A stretch of DNA of 64,000 bases from Confluentibacter flavum (lineage in GTDB: Bacteria; Bacteroidota; Bacteroidia; Flavobacteriales; Flavobacteriaceae): contig NZ_PJEO01000014.1 of the NCBI RefSeq assembly GCF_002843175.1, forward strand, positions 62,001-126,000, given 5' to 3'. Position 1 is the first letter of the stretch; every line of letters begins with the position of its first letter. The notes below the pieces were generated by a model. The model was given only the letters and a program-made list of their open reading frames with translations. It did no database searches and was not told the DNA's origin. The position numbers and the translations under genes are program-made. Shown here in pieces: positions 16,943-26,174 of this stretch.

Positions 16943-18655
16943 ATGCAAGAACTCTATTGGATAGATTGGATTGTTTTATTAGTGACCCTATTAAGTATTG
17001 TTGCCTATGGAACTTGGCAAACTCGGGGCAGTAAAAATGTACAGGACTATATTAAAGGAGGCAATACCTCAAAATGGTGGACCATTGGTTTATCGGTCAT
17101 GGCAACACAAGCCAGCGCCATTACTTTTCTTTCAACACCTGGACAAGCATTTAATGACGGCATGGGGTTTGTACAATTCTATTTTGGTTTACCCATAGCC
17201 ATGATTGTTATTTGTATGGTTTTTATTCCTTTATATCATCGGCTTAATGTGTATACCGCTTATGAGTTTCTTGAAAACCGTTTCGATTTAAAAACCAGAA
17301 CCCTTACAGCCATTTTATTTTTAATTCAGCGCGGCTTGGCGGCGGGCATCACCATTTTTGCACCTGCTATTATTTTATCGGTTGTGCTCGGTTGGAATTT
17401 ATTGATCCTTAATATTATCATCGGTCTTTTAGTGATTATTTATACCGTTTCTGGCGGTACAAAGGCGGTTAATGTCACTCAAAAGCATCAAATGTTGATT
17501 ATTTTTATTGGGATGCTTGTGGCATTTTTTATCATAATAAGTAAACTTCCTCAGGATATTAGCTTTACCAAAGCGCTTCATATAGCTAGTGCCAGTGGGA
17601 AAATGAATATTTTGGACTTTTCTTTTGATTTAGATAATCGTTACACATTTTGGAGTGGTATTATTGGCGGTACATTTTTAATGCTGTCGTATTTTGGCAC
17701 CGACCAAAGTCAAGTACAACGCTATTTGTCTGGGAAATCTGTTAAAGAAATGCAATTGGGACTCCTTTTTAACGGCTTGTTAAAAGTACCCATGCAATTT
17801 TTTATTTTGTTGGTTGGCATTATGGTTTTTGTGTTTTATCAGTTTAACCAAGCACCTTTAAACTTTAATCCTAATGCTACGGAATTTATTCTGAATTCAG
17901 AATTTGCTGAAGAGTATAAATCGCTTCAACAAGAAGAAGACATTATTTTTAACAACAAACGGGACCATATAAAATCATACGTAAGTTATGAAAACGCTGA
18001 TGCTTCCAAAGCTATTGTATTGGCGAATGAGGCTAATAAAAGCGTCAGAGATAAAGCGAAGTCACTCATTGATAAAGCGGCTGAAAAGCAAAAAATTAAA
18101 GTAGAAAAGAATGACGTTGATTATGTGTTCATTTATTTTATTTTAAATAATTTACCCAGGGGACTCATCGGGCTCCTTTTAGCCGTTATTTTAAGTGCCG
18201 CCATGTCGAGTACTTCTAGCGAATTGAATGCGTTGGGTTCTACAACAACCATGGATTTATACAAACGTAACACCAGTGAAAAAACCGAAGACCACATGGT
18301 AAAAGCTTCTAAATGGTTTACATTTGCTTGGGGCTTAATAGCGATTGGTGTTGCATGTGTTGCCAATCTTGCTGAAAACTTAATACAGTTGGTAAACATT
18401 ATTGGCTCTATATTTTATGGCAATGTATTGGGCATATTTTTGTTGGCATTTTTCTTTAAATTTGTAAAAGGAAATGCCGTTTTTATAAGTGCATTACTCA
18501 CACAAGCCATCGTCATTGCACTTTACTTTTTAGACCTTCACGAGTATATTAATCTTCCTTTTCTATGGTTAAATTTTGTAGGGTGTACCATAGTTATTAC
18601 TATTGCAAGTATAATACAAATAACAAATCGAAATGACAGAACAATCACAAACTAA
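16943..18655 (+). CDS. Sodium:solute symporter (SSS family)
   Basis: 570-residue transporter with about 13 membrane helices. The N-terminus (LYWIDWIVLLVTLLSIVAYG, SKWWTIGLSVMATQASAITFLSTPG) and the TDQSQVQRYLSGKS segment are typical of the SSS family (sialic acid, inositol and glucose types). A soluble, lysine-rich insert of about 90 residues (320-395) sits before the conserved AVILSAAMSSTSSELNAL helix. Imports an organic solute with Na+. The neighbours suggest a sugar or deacetylated amino sugar. Its 3' end overlaps the next gene by 23 bases. Confidence 0.9.
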   Translation: MQELYWIDWIVLLVTLLSIVAYGTWQTRGSKNVQDYIKGGNTSKWWTIGLSVMATQASAITFLSTPGQAFNDGMGFVQFYFGLPIAMIVICMVFIPLYHRLNVYTAYEFLENRFDLKTRTLTAILFLIQRGLAAGITIFAPAIILSVVLGWNLLILNIIIGLLVIIYTVSGGTKAVNVTQKHQMLIIFIGMLVAFFIIISKLPQDISFTKALHIASASGKMNILDFSFDLDNRYTFWSGIIGGTFLMLSYFGTDQSQVQRYLSGKSVKEMQLGLLFNGLLKVPMQFFILLVGIMVFVFYQFNQAPLNFNPNATEFILNSEFAEEYKSLQQEEDIIFNNKRDHIKSYVSYENADASKAIVLANEANKSVRDKAKSLIDKAAEKQKIKVEKNDVDYVFIYFILNNLPRGLIGLLLAVILSAAMSSTSSELNALGSTTTMDLYKRNTSEKTEDHMVKASKWFTFAWGLIAIGVACVANLAENLIQLVNIIGSIFYGNVLGIFLLAFFFKFVKGNAVFISALLTQAIVIALYFLDLHEYINLPFLWLNFVGCTIVITIASIIQITNRNDRTITN

Positions 18656-19625
18656 AAAAATTAAATGGGGCATTATTGGCTTAGGAGGTATTGCCAATAA
18701 ATTCGCAAACGACCTTTTAACCATTAAAGATGCTGAATTATATGCGGTTGCCTCTAGAACACAGGAAAAAGCCAATGACTTTGCAAAAAAATATGGTGCA
18801 AAAAAAGCATACGCAACCTATGAGGATTTGGCAAACGATCCAAATATTGATGCCGTTTATATAGCAACACCTCATGCTCTTCATAAAGAAAATGCAATCA
18901 TGTGTTTAGAAAAAGGCATCGCCGTTTTGGGTGAAAAACCTTTTGCCATGAATGCTCAGGATGTTGATGCCATGATTGCAAAAGCCAAAGAAAAGAATGT
19001 GCTTTTAATGGAAGCGCTTTGGACCTATTTCTTGCCGCATTATCAATATGTACTAAAGGAATTAGAAAATAAGACCTATGGAAATATTCTGAAAATAGAA
19101 AGTGATTTTGGATTTAAAAAACCGTTCGACACTAAAGATAGATTATTCAATAAAGCTGTTGGAGGTGGTAGTTTATTGGATATTGGCATCTACCCTATTT
19201 TTGCAAGTTTATCAACTTTAGGAATGCCGAATAATATAGAAGCTAAGGCTACTTTTTTTGAAAATGGAATAGATTCTTCATGCCACATGGTTTTTAATTA
19301 CGGTGATGACGTAAAAGCCTATTTAAAAAGTTCTATTTTGGAAGTATTTCCAACGGAAGCTATTTTTTACTGTGAAAAAGGAACCATAAAAATCAATCGT
19401 GAGTTTCATTGTCCGAGTACCGTTACTTTAATTTCAGATGGAAAAGAAGAAACCATTGATTTTGGATATGATAGCAACATTTTTGGTTACAAATATGAAA
19501 CCATGCACTTCAATAAACTACTTCAAGAAGGCAAAAAAGAAAGTGATATTATGACGTTTGATTTCAGTAGAAAACTTATCAAACTGCTTGATGATGTGAG
19601 GGGAATTATAAAACTGAGCTACTAA
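18633..19625 (+). CDS. Gfo/Idh/MocA family oxidoreductase
   Basis: 330-residue NAD(P)-dependent oxidoreductase. The Rossmann motif GIIGLGGIANKF lies near residues 13-24, and GEKPFAMN near residue 100 carries the conserved Glu-Lys-Pro. The C-terminal alpha/beta domain starts with the GGGSLLDIGIYP motif. Enzymes of this family oxidise or reduce sugars, inositols or dihydrodiols. Overlap with the symporter gene (23 bases) indicates coupled expression, so its substrate is probably what the symporter brings in. A perfect palindrome closes the operon directly behind the stop codon. Confidence 0.9.
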   Translation: MTEQSQTKKIKWGIIGLGGIANKFANDLLTIKDAELYAVASRTQEKANDFAKKYGAKKAYATYEDLANDPNIDAVYIATPHALHKENAIMCLEKGIAVLGEKPFAMNAQDVDAMIAKAKEKNVLLMEALWTYFLPHYQYVLKELENKTYGNILKIESDFGFKKPFDTKDRLFNKAVGGGSLLDIGIYPIFASLSTLGMPNNIEAKATFFENGIDSSCHMVFNYGDDVKAYLKSSILEVFPTEAIFYCEKGTIKINREFHCPSTVTLISDGKEETIDFGYDSNIFGYKYETMHFNKLLQEGKKESDIMTFDFSRKLIKLLDDVRGIIKLSY

Positions 19626-19627
19626 AA

Positions 19628-19681
19628 AACTAAAAGACCTAACTAGATTTAAATATTTAAATCTAGTTAGGTCTTTTAGTT
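19628..19681. terminator. 54-bp perfect palindrome, bidirectional terminator
   Basis: Both halves match without a mismatch; the centre is AAATATTT and the arms include AAAAGACCTAACTAGA. It lies three bases after the Gfo/Idh stop and before the convergent DUF2911 gene. Outer A and T tracts give a terminator in both directions. A perfect dyad of this length without a loop is unusual. Confidence 0.88.
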
Positions 19682-19745
19682 ATACATAATACTCTTAAAA
19701 GTCTAAAAATCTAAACCTTTAAAAGCGAAGCGTTCTCCATCCAAA

Positions 19746-20597
19746 TTACATCGCTCCCCACTCTTTCAAAGAATCTTTATTCAATTTTACATAATCACCA
19801 TTTCCTGCCTCTTCAGAAGCAGCCAACGATTTTTTTGCAGCAGCAATAGCGCCTGCTTTATCACCTGCTTTCGCATAAATTAAAGATTGCTGTCTTAATT
19901 GCCAAAATTGTGCCTTATCTCCAGCCATAGTTATGGCTTTATCAATCCACGTTTTAGCTTGTTTGATATCTTTACCTTCTTGTAAATAATAAACTGCGGC
20001 ATTATAATAATCATTTCCTGTCGGTGTAGCGTTCATCACATTGTTTATACTAGCTAACACCATGTCATCTGTTGGCACATCAATTTTTACACCAACATAA
20101 ACTTTTTCCCAAAGTATACCTAAGGTGCCACTATTGCTTGTTAAATCGTCAAATGTTATGGTGAATGTTTCAATATTCATTGGCAAAGGATAAATTTCAG
20201 CATTCACTTTTACTGCCACTTTAGAATCATCCCATTCAGCTGGCAAGCCACCGTTGTTTGCATCTGTATAAAATATAACATCCCATGCAGTAGCGTTTGG
20301 AATGGCATAAATGGCATAGGTTCCTGCTTTTAAAGTCGTGCCACTTACTTTAACATCTGTACTAAAAGTAATTTTTGTGTTTTGATTAGCACCTAAACGC
20401 CAAACCTGACCATAAGGCACCAAATCTCCAAAAATCTTACGATCTCTCATATTGGGTCTAGAATATTCTAGAGTTACATCTGTTAATCCAACCTTCTGCT
20501 CAACTTTAGAAAACGGACTTGGTTGTGGTGTTACAATTTGTGCGTTAACCGTCAGTACAGTAGTCATGGTTAGCAATAATAATAGTAGTTTTTTCAT
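19746..20597 (-). CDS. DUF2911 domain secreted protein
   Basis: 283-residue exported protein (signal MKKLLLLLLTMTTVLTVNAQ). The DUF2911 domain (about 22-170) contains the typical YSRPNMRDRKIFGDLVPYGQVWRLGANQNTK-type stretch and DVIFYTDANNGG. The C-terminal 90 residues form a TPR-like helical region (YNAAVYYLQEGKDIKQAKTWIDKAI, QLRQQSLIYAKAGDKAGAIAA). Common in Bacteroidota; function unknown. Single gene with a 12-base palindrome TTTGTTAACAAA (20651-20662) in its upstream region. Confidence 0.85.
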   Translation of the reverse strand: MKKLLLLLLTMTTVLTVNAQIVTPQPSPFSKVEQKVGLTDVTLEYSRPNMRDRKIFGDLVPYGQVWRLGANQNTKITFSTDVKVSGTTLKAGTYAIYAIPNATAWDVIFYTDANNGGLPAEWDDSKVAVKVNAEIYPLPMNIETFTITFDDLTSNSGTLGILWEKVYVGVKIDVPTDDMVLASINNVMNATPTGNDYYNAAVYYLQEGKDIKQAKTWIDKAITMAGDKAQFWQLRQQSLIYAKAGDKAGAIAAAKKSLAASEEAGNGDYVKLNKDSLKEWGAM

Positions 20598-20849
20598 GTT
20601 ATTTTTTGATTTTATTTTAACTTTTAAAGTTAATCATTCTTAATTTCTAATTTGTTAACAAAACCTTAAATTAAGCACGGATTGTTTATAAATACCTATA
20701 ATGGAAACCTTTAATTAAGCTAATGTGCTTCCAGGTGCTTTTTCTATAACTTTTTAGTTTTCAGTAAATTATTTATTTAAATGCTAACCATAAAATTTTC
20801 GTAGTTCCTTTTTAAGCCTTTACTTTGGCTATTATTTACTACCATAATT

Positions 20850-21746
20850 ATGAACCATACGATAGCAACATGCCTATTGATATTTTTTTCTTGGGTTGCT
20901 ATATCCCAAACCAGATATATCGACCCTGTTTTCGATAGTATAAGCAGTAAAACCTACACCTATTCCATTAAGGGTAAAGACACCTTGAAGTTAGATATTT
21001 ACGAACCTGAAAACGATTCATTAATCAAAAGACCTTTGTTTGTTATTGTGCATGGAGGTGGTTTTAATTCTGGCAATAGAAATGCTAATTCGTTGATTAA
21101 TTTGGCCGAAAATGTTGCCAAAAAAGGGTATGTCGTAACGTCTATCGATTATAGGCTATTGAGAAAAAATGACTATTTTGGTTGTAATTTATCTGTAAAC
21201 AAAAAATTGAAAGTTTATAGCAATACCGCAGACGATTTACTTAGTGCATTAGAATATTTAGTGAATTACAAAACCAATTTTAGAATAGATGAGTCTAAAA
21301 TTGTCATCATAGGTATTAGTGCTGGAGCAGAGACGGCTTTAAATGTTGTCTATAATAGAGAACTGGTTATTAGAAATTTAGATCGGTATGCCCATATTAA
21401 ACCTGCCGCAGTTATTTCTGTTTCTGGTGCTTTATTAAATTCCGATATCATAAATAATGCGGTTCCTGGCGTTTTTTATCATGGTGCCTTGGATAAAATT
21501 GTTCCCTATGGCAAGGGAGCTCATCATACCTGCGATTTAAAAAGTAAGGGGTTTTTAATAATCGATGGATCTAAACGAATTACCGAAAAATTAGAAGCTC
21601 TTAATTCGAGTTTCATGTTTTATAGTTATTTAAAACAAGGTCATCATGAATTTGACATCCCCAACGATGATATTAAAGAAGCCTTTATTTTCATTAACGA
21701 TATTGTCTTCGAAAAAAAATTCTATCAGGCGAAAATTACACAATAA
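20850..21746 (+). CDS. Secreted alpha/beta hydrolase (esterase-like)
   Basis: 298-residue exported protein with signal MNHTIATCLLIFFSWVAISQ. It has the carboxylesterase/HSL oxyanion motif HGGGFNSG (about residues 68-75) and nucleophile elbow GISAGAE (Ser near 152). A late Asp (DKIVPYG) and His (QGHHEF) complete the triad. Likely a periplasmic or surface esterase of unknown substrate. It stands between DUF2911 and the photo-stress cluster and belongs to neither operon by spacing. Confidence 0.8.
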   Translation: MNHTIATCLLIFFSWVAISQTRYIDPVFDSISSKTYTYSIKGKDTLKLDIYEPENDSLIKRPLFVIVHGGGFNSGNRNANSLINLAENVAKKGYVVTSIDYRLLRKNDYFGCNLSVNKKLKVYSNTADDLLSALEYLVNYKTNFRIDESKIVIIGISAGAETALNVVYNRELVIRNLDRYAHIKPAAVISVSGALLNSDIINNAVPGVFYHGALDKIVPYGKGAHHTCDLKSKGFLIIDGSKRITEKLEALNSSFMFYSYLKQGHHEFDIPNDDIKEAFIFINDIVFEKKFYQAKITQ

Positions 21747-21858
21747 AGCAGTCAACCAAAACTGCTCAATACTTTATTTAGTCTTTTTAAAGTCCTTAAA
21801 GACATCATTTCCCATTATTTGAATGTATCCATTTTCATGTTTGTATATGTTTCATACT

Positions 21859-21909
21859 GTTAATATTTGTTTAACTTTTAATTTAAATCATTAAACATTT
21901 GTATCTTTG
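21859..21909 (+). promoter_or_regulatory. Operator/promoter module A of the photo-stress cluster
   Basis: Dyad GTTAA-N7-TTAAC (21859-21875), a second dyad TGTTTAA-N16-TTAAACA (21868-21897), then the -7 box TATCTTTG (21902-21909), 18 bases before the tetR start. A nearly identical module stands at 26175-26226. Likely a binding site of the TetR protein encoded next door; the assignment is an inference. Confidence 0.65.
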
Positions 21910-21927
21910 AGCTATATTTATAAAGCC

Positions 21928-22584
21928 ATGGCAAAGAAGAAAGTAATAAGTGCAAAAGACATCATTACCTTTTATATGGATTATGTGTTAGAGCATAATG
22001 AACATCCAAAATCGGTGTATGCATTTGCAAAAGCAAATAATTTTGAAGAATCCTTGTTTTATACTCATTTCGGATCGTTTGAAGCAATTGAAAAACATGT
22101 ATTCAAAGTGTTTTTTGAGAATACCATCACTGTGTTGGAAAAGAATGAGGATTACAAGACATATGACTCACGCAACAAGTTATTGGCATTTTACTTTACC
22201 TTTTTTGAAAACTTAACTGCCAATAGAAGTTATGTGGTGTATGCTTTTAACAAACACAAAAACAGTCTTAAAAATCTAGATGTCCTATCGGAATTAAAGC
22301 GTCATTTTTCAAAATACATTGACCAATTAGGTATTGAAACACTTGATATCAAACAGGCTCAAATTGAAAAACTTCAAAACAAAGCCATTAGCGAATCTGC
22401 TTGGATTCAACTGCTGGTAACCATGAAATTCTGGATGGATGACACGTCCGCCAGTTTTGAAAAAACCGACATTTTTATAGAAAAATCGATAAATACCAGT
22501 TTCGATATTTTGAATGTAGCACCCATTAAAAGTGTTATTGACTTTGGAAAATTTCTTTTCAAGGAAAAAATGCACATGAATTAA
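21928..22584 (+). CDS. TetR/AcrR-family transcriptional regulator
   Basis: 218-residue protein beginning MAKKKVISAKDIITFYMDYV. The N-terminal helix-turn-helix region (SVYAFAKANNFEESLFYTHFGSF) aligns with the VA..AGVS...LY.HF pattern of TetR regulators, though weakly. The rest is helical, as expected for the ligand-binding domain. The ATG at 21928 is chosen because the -7 box at 21902-21909 would place the transcript start downstream of the alternative TTG (21907). First gene of a long co-directional cluster; 10 bases before the ABC1-kinase gene. Probably autoregulated through the adjacent dyads and controlling the cluster. Confidence 0.75.
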   Translation: MAKKKVISAKDIITFYMDYVLEHNEHPKSVYAFAKANNFEESLFYTHFGSFEAIEKHVFKVFFENTITVLEKNEDYKTYDSRNKLLAFYFTFFENLTANRSYVVYAFNKHKNSLKNLDVLSELKRHFSKYIDQLGIETLDIKQAQIEKLQNKAISESAWIQLLVTMKFWMDDTSASFEKTDIFIEKSINTSFDILNVAPIKSVIDFGKFLFKEKMHMN

Positions 22585-22594
22585 AAAATAATTA

Positions 22595-23905
22595 ATGAAA
22601 ACCATAGACAGTATACCTACTTCAAAAATGCAACGTGCCAGTAAATTGGTATCAACAGGCGCCAAAGTCGGTGTTAATTACCTCAAGTATTATGGGGATA
22701 AAATGATAAACCCTGAGACAGAGGCTAAAGATCGTTTAAACAAAAATAATGCGGAAGATATTTATGATGGACTGAAACAACTAAAAGGAAGTGCTTTAAA
22801 AGTAGCGCAAATGTTAAGCATGGAAAAAAGTATTTTACCTCAGGCTTACGTTGAAAAATTTTCGCTTTCGCAATTTTCTGTACCGCCATTATCCGCGCCC
22901 CTAGTTTTAAAAACATTCAAAACGTATTTTGGGAAATCGCCAAATGAGATATTCGATACTTTTAATGCAACTTCTGTAAACGCCGCAAGCATCGGACAAG
23001 TCCATATTGCGGAAAAAGAAGGGAAGAAACTTGCTGTGAAAATCCAATATCCAGGAGTTGCACAAAGTATCGCGTCAGATTTGGCTATGGTAAAGCCTAT
23101 AGCCATGAGCATGTTTAATATCAAAGGAAAGGATTCCGATAAATATTTTAAGGAAGTAGAAAATAAACTTATTGAGGAAACAGATTATGTGTTGGAAATG
23201 AAGCAAAGTAAAGAAATTGCTTTAGCTTGCTCTCACATTTCCAACCTATTGTTCCCAAATTATTATGAAGATTGGTCCTGTGAACGCATCATTACCATGG
23301 ATTATATGGAAGGTGAACATATTTCAGAATTCACAGCTCACAACAATAATGTTGAAAAGTCCAATAAATTAGGACAATCGCTTTGGGATTTCTATATGTA
23401 TCAAATACATGTATTGAAAAAAGTGCACGCAGACCCGCATCCTGGTAATTTTTTAATTTCAAAAAATGCAGAGCTTATCGCATTAGATTTTGGTTGTATG
23501 AAAGCCATCCCTAATGAATTTTATGTGCCCTATTTTGAATTGGCTAAACCAGAAAACATCCAAAATAAAGCTTATTTTCTATCAAAACTGTTTGAACTCG
23601 AAATTCTAAAAGCAGATGATAGTAAAGAAGAATTGGAATTTTTCACCACTATGTTTCACGAGATGCTAAGTTTATTTACACAGCCGTTTCATAACGAGCA
23701 TTTTGATTTTGCAGATAAAAATTTCTTCGGAAAAATTGCTGAACTAGGTGAACGCTATTCTAAAAGTACCGATCTCAAAAAAATGAATGGTAATAGAGGT
23801 TCTAAACATTTTATTTATATCAACCGAACCTTTTTTGGGTTGTATAATTTAATGTTCGACTTAAAGGCCAGCAACATCAAAATAAATAATTACAAGCATT
23901 TATAA
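22595..23905 (+). CDS. ABC1/AarF (UbiB-like) atypical kinase
   Basis: 436-residue ABC1/ADCK family protein. Visible motifs: the KxGQ-like segment GSALKVAQMLSME, the Ala-rich loop NAASIGQVH, the ATP lysine in LAVKIQYPG, the catalytic HADPHPGNF (about 278-286) and the metal motif LDFGCMK (about 297). Relatives support quinone or isoprenoid lipid metabolism. This type has no C-terminal membrane anchors as in E. coli UbiB. It shares one base with the following flavin reductase gene (TAATG). The position in a photo-oxidative cluster suggests a lipid or quinone role under light stress. Confidence 0.87.
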   Translation: MKTIDSIPTSKMQRASKLVSTGAKVGVNYLKYYGDKMINPETEAKDRLNKNNAEDIYDGLKQLKGSALKVAQMLSMEKSILPQAYVEKFSLSQFSVPPLSAPLVLKTFKTYFGKSPNEIFDTFNATSVNAASIGQVHIAEKEGKKLAVKIQYPGVAQSIASDLAMVKPIAMSMFNIKGKDSDKYFKEVENKLIEETDYVLEMKQSKEIALACSHISNLLFPNYYEDWSCERIITMDYMEGEHISEFTAHNNNVEKSNKLGQSLWDFYMYQIHVLKKVHADPHPGNFLISKNAELIALDFGCMKAIPNEFYVPYFELAKPENIQNKAYFLSKLFELEILKADDSKEELEFFTTMFHEMLSLFTQPFHNEHFDFADKNFFGKIAELGERYSKSTDLKKMNGNRGSKHFIYINRTFFGLYNLMFDLKASNIKINNYKHL

Positions 23906-24528
23906 TGGCTTATTTCAGCAACAAGGACATTTCAGAATTAAATCATTTTTATAAAATAAATCTTATCAACAGTTGTTCTGGCTATAAATCAGCAAACTTA
24001 ATTGGCACAAAATCAGCTAATGGTATTTCTAATGTGGCCATTTTTAGTTCGGTAATTCACCTAGGTTCAGAACCCGCATTGTTAGGTTTTATTTTAAGAC
24101 CAGCAACCGTTACGCGCAATACCTACGAGAATATTAAAGAAACTGGGGTTTATACCATAAATCATGTACACCAAGCCATTATTGAGGATGCGCATCATAC
24201 CTCCGCAAAATACGAGTCATCCATTTCAGAATTTGATATGACTGCATTGGAAGAAGCGTATTTAAACAATCTTTACGCCCCTTATGTTAAAAATGCGCCT
24301 GTTCAAATAGCCATGAATTATGTTGAAGAATACCCTATTAAAGAAAACGGTACCATCCTTTTGGTTGGAGAAATCCAGCATTTAAACATCAATGATCATC
24401 TTTTAAAAGATGATGGCTTTGTCAATTTATTAGAAGCAAATGTTGTTGCTATTAATGGTTTAGATAGTTACACTGTGCCCATGTCACATACACGGTTGGC
24501 TTACCAAAGACCTAAAAAATCATCATAA
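23905..24528 (+). CDS. Flavin reductase family protein
   Basis: 207-residue FMN-binding split-barrel protein of the flavin reductase-like group. The segment LLGFILRPATVTRNTYENIKETG and YTINHVHQ match the flavin-binding core. It may supply reduced flavin or act as an FMN oxidoreductase; no partner monooxygenase is adjacent. One-base overlap with the ABC1 kinase and zero-base gap to the next SDR gene show a tight operon. Confidence 0.82.
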   Translation: MAYFSNKDISELNHFYKINLINSCSGYKSANLIGTKSANGISNVAIFSSVIHLGSEPALLGFILRPATVTRNTYENIKETGVYTINHVHQAIIEDAHHTSAKYESSISEFDMTALEEAYLNNLYAPYVKNAPVQIAMNYVEEYPIKENGTILLVGEIQHLNINDHLLKDDGFVNLLEANVVAINGLDSYTVPMSHTRLAYQRPKKSS

Positions 24529-25950
24529 ATGAAAATACTCGTTACAGGTGCCACTGGTTATATTGGTAAAAGGCTCATCCCTTTATTAATCCAAGAGGGT
24601 CATGATATTGTGTGCACTGTAAGAGATACGATGCGTGCAGATAAAGGTTATTTGAAAGAAGAAAAAGTTTCTTTTGTTCAAGTAAATTTTTTGAATGAAG
24701 ATACTTTAAAAAATATTCCAAAGAATATCGATGTTGCTTATTACTTGATACATTCCATGTCTAATGCCTCAGAAGATTTTAGTATTCTGGAAGCTAACTG
24801 TGCTTTGAATTTTAAAAATAGCATGGAACAAACTGCTGTGAAACAAGTTATTTATTTAAGTGGCATCACAAACGAAAAAGAACTTTCCAAACATCTAAGT
24901 TCACGTAAGCATGTAGAAGAGGTTTTACAATCAAATACCTATGCATTAACCATTTTTAAAGCTGGTATTATTGTCGGTTCTGGCAGTTCTTCTTTTGAAA
25001 TTATAAGGGATTTGGTTGAAAAACTACCTTTTATGATAGCACCAAAATGGCTGAATACAAAAACACAGCCTATTGCGGTAAGGGATGTTTTGTCCTTTTT
25101 AGTAAATAGTGCCGGAAATACAACTTTATACAATACCTCTTATGATATTTTCGGACCAGAAATATTGACCTATAAAGAGATGTTACTTAAGTTTGCTGAA
25201 GTACGAAAACTTAAAAGATATATCGTCACTGTTCCTGTGATGACGCCTAAATTATCATCATATTGGTTGTATTTTGTGACGTCCACATCCTATAAATTGG
25301 CGACGACTTTGGTAGATAGTATGGGCGTTCAAATTATTGGAAAACCGAGTAATATCAACAGTGTTCTAGGTGTTTCACCCTTAACTTACAAGAAAGCTGT
25401 GGAGTTAGCTTTTGAGAAAATTGAGCAAAATAGTATTATTTCAAGTTGGAAAGATTCTTTGGTCAGTAGCGGCAGATTGGGAAATGATTTACATAAATAC
25501 ATTAACGTTCCACAATTTGGGTGTTTTAAAGATTACAAAGAAAGTAAGGTCCAAAATGAAACCGATACACTGGATAAAATTTGGGCCATTGGCGGTACCA
25601 ATGGTTGGTATTATGGTAACTTTTTATGGAAAATCCGAGGATATATCGATAAACTTTTTGGAGGCATTGGATTAAGACGAGGCAGAACGAGTCCCACGGA
25701 TTTGGATGCTGGCGATGCCCTAGACTTTTGGCGTGTTATTTTTGCAGATAAGTCACAAAAAAAATTATTGCTTTATGCCGAAATGAAGCTTCCGGGCGAA
25801 GCTTGGTTAGAATTCAAAATCGAAGATGGCATTTTAAAACAAACAGCCACATTCAGACCTCGTGGATTGGTTGGCAGATTGTATTGGTATGCTGTTTTAC
25901 CGTTCCATGGGATTATTTTTAATGGATTGATCAAAGAATTAGCCCATTAA
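24529..25950 (+). CDS. SDR-family NAD(P)-binding protein with DUF2867 domain
   Basis: 473-residue protein. The N-terminal extended-SDR fold (LVTGATGYIGKRLIPLL, residues 3-19) is followed by a C-terminal DUF2867 domain (about 330-473), with RGYIDKLFGGIGLRRGR and a WLEFKIEDG...RPRGLVGRLYWY end. This two-domain protein occurs widely near photolyase and UbiB-like genes. The substrate is unknown. The start directly abuts the flavin reductase stop codon. Confidence 0.87.
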   Translation: MKILVTGATGYIGKRLIPLLIQEGHDIVCTVRDTMRADKGYLKEEKVSFVQVNFLNEDTLKNIPKNIDVAYYLIHSMSNASEDFSILEANCALNFKNSMEQTAVKQVIYLSGITNEKELSKHLSSRKHVEEVLQSNTYALTIFKAGIIVGSGSSSFEIIRDLVEKLPFMIAPKWLNTKTQPIAVRDVLSFLVNSAGNTTLYNTSYDIFGPEILTYKEMLLKFAEVRKLKRYIVTVPVMTPKLSSYWLYFVTSTSYKLATTLVDSMGVQIIGKPSNINSVLGVSPLTYKKAVELAFEKIEQNSIISSWKDSLVSSGRLGNDLHKYINVPQFGCFKDYKESKVQNETDTLDKIWAIGGTNGWYYGNFLWKIRGYIDKLFGGIGLRRGRTSPTDLDAGDALDFWRVIFADKSQKKLLLYAEMKLPGEAWLEFKIEDGILKQTATFRPRGLVGRLYWYAVLPFHGIIFNGLIKELAH

Positions 25951-25953
25951 AAC

Positions 25954-26088
25954 ATGATTAAAAAACAACACTTACCTCAAAAAACATGTGTTGTTTGTCA
26001 ATTGCCATTTACGTGGCGAAAAAAATGGGAAAAGAACTGGGAATCCTTTAAAAATCACGCTGGAATTCTCAAAAAAATTCTATTGTAA
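25954..26088 (+). CDS. DUF2256-like small zinc protein with altered C-terminus
   Basis: 44-residue frame starting [20 protein letters not shown], then [13 protein letters not shown]. This is the DUF2256 signature (KxLPxKxCxxCxRPFxWRKKWxxxWxxVxYC), a family often encoded beside photolyases. The second half of the expected zinc site (YCSxxC) is missing; the frame continues as [11 protein letters not shown] and stops. In the neighbouring frame (26078-26092) FYCKK is readable just before a stop, so a slip in the run of seven A (26071-26077) may have damaged the end. It lies three bases behind the SDR gene. Confidence 0.65.
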   Translation: MIKKQHLPQKTCVVCQLPFTWRKKWEKNWESFKNHAGILKKILL

Positions 26089-26174
26089 AAAATGAAAGTC
26101 TTCACATTTTAAATAGCATACTCTAGCTGAGCGTAAATAGTATTACTAATTTTACGGTAATACATGCCTAAAAT

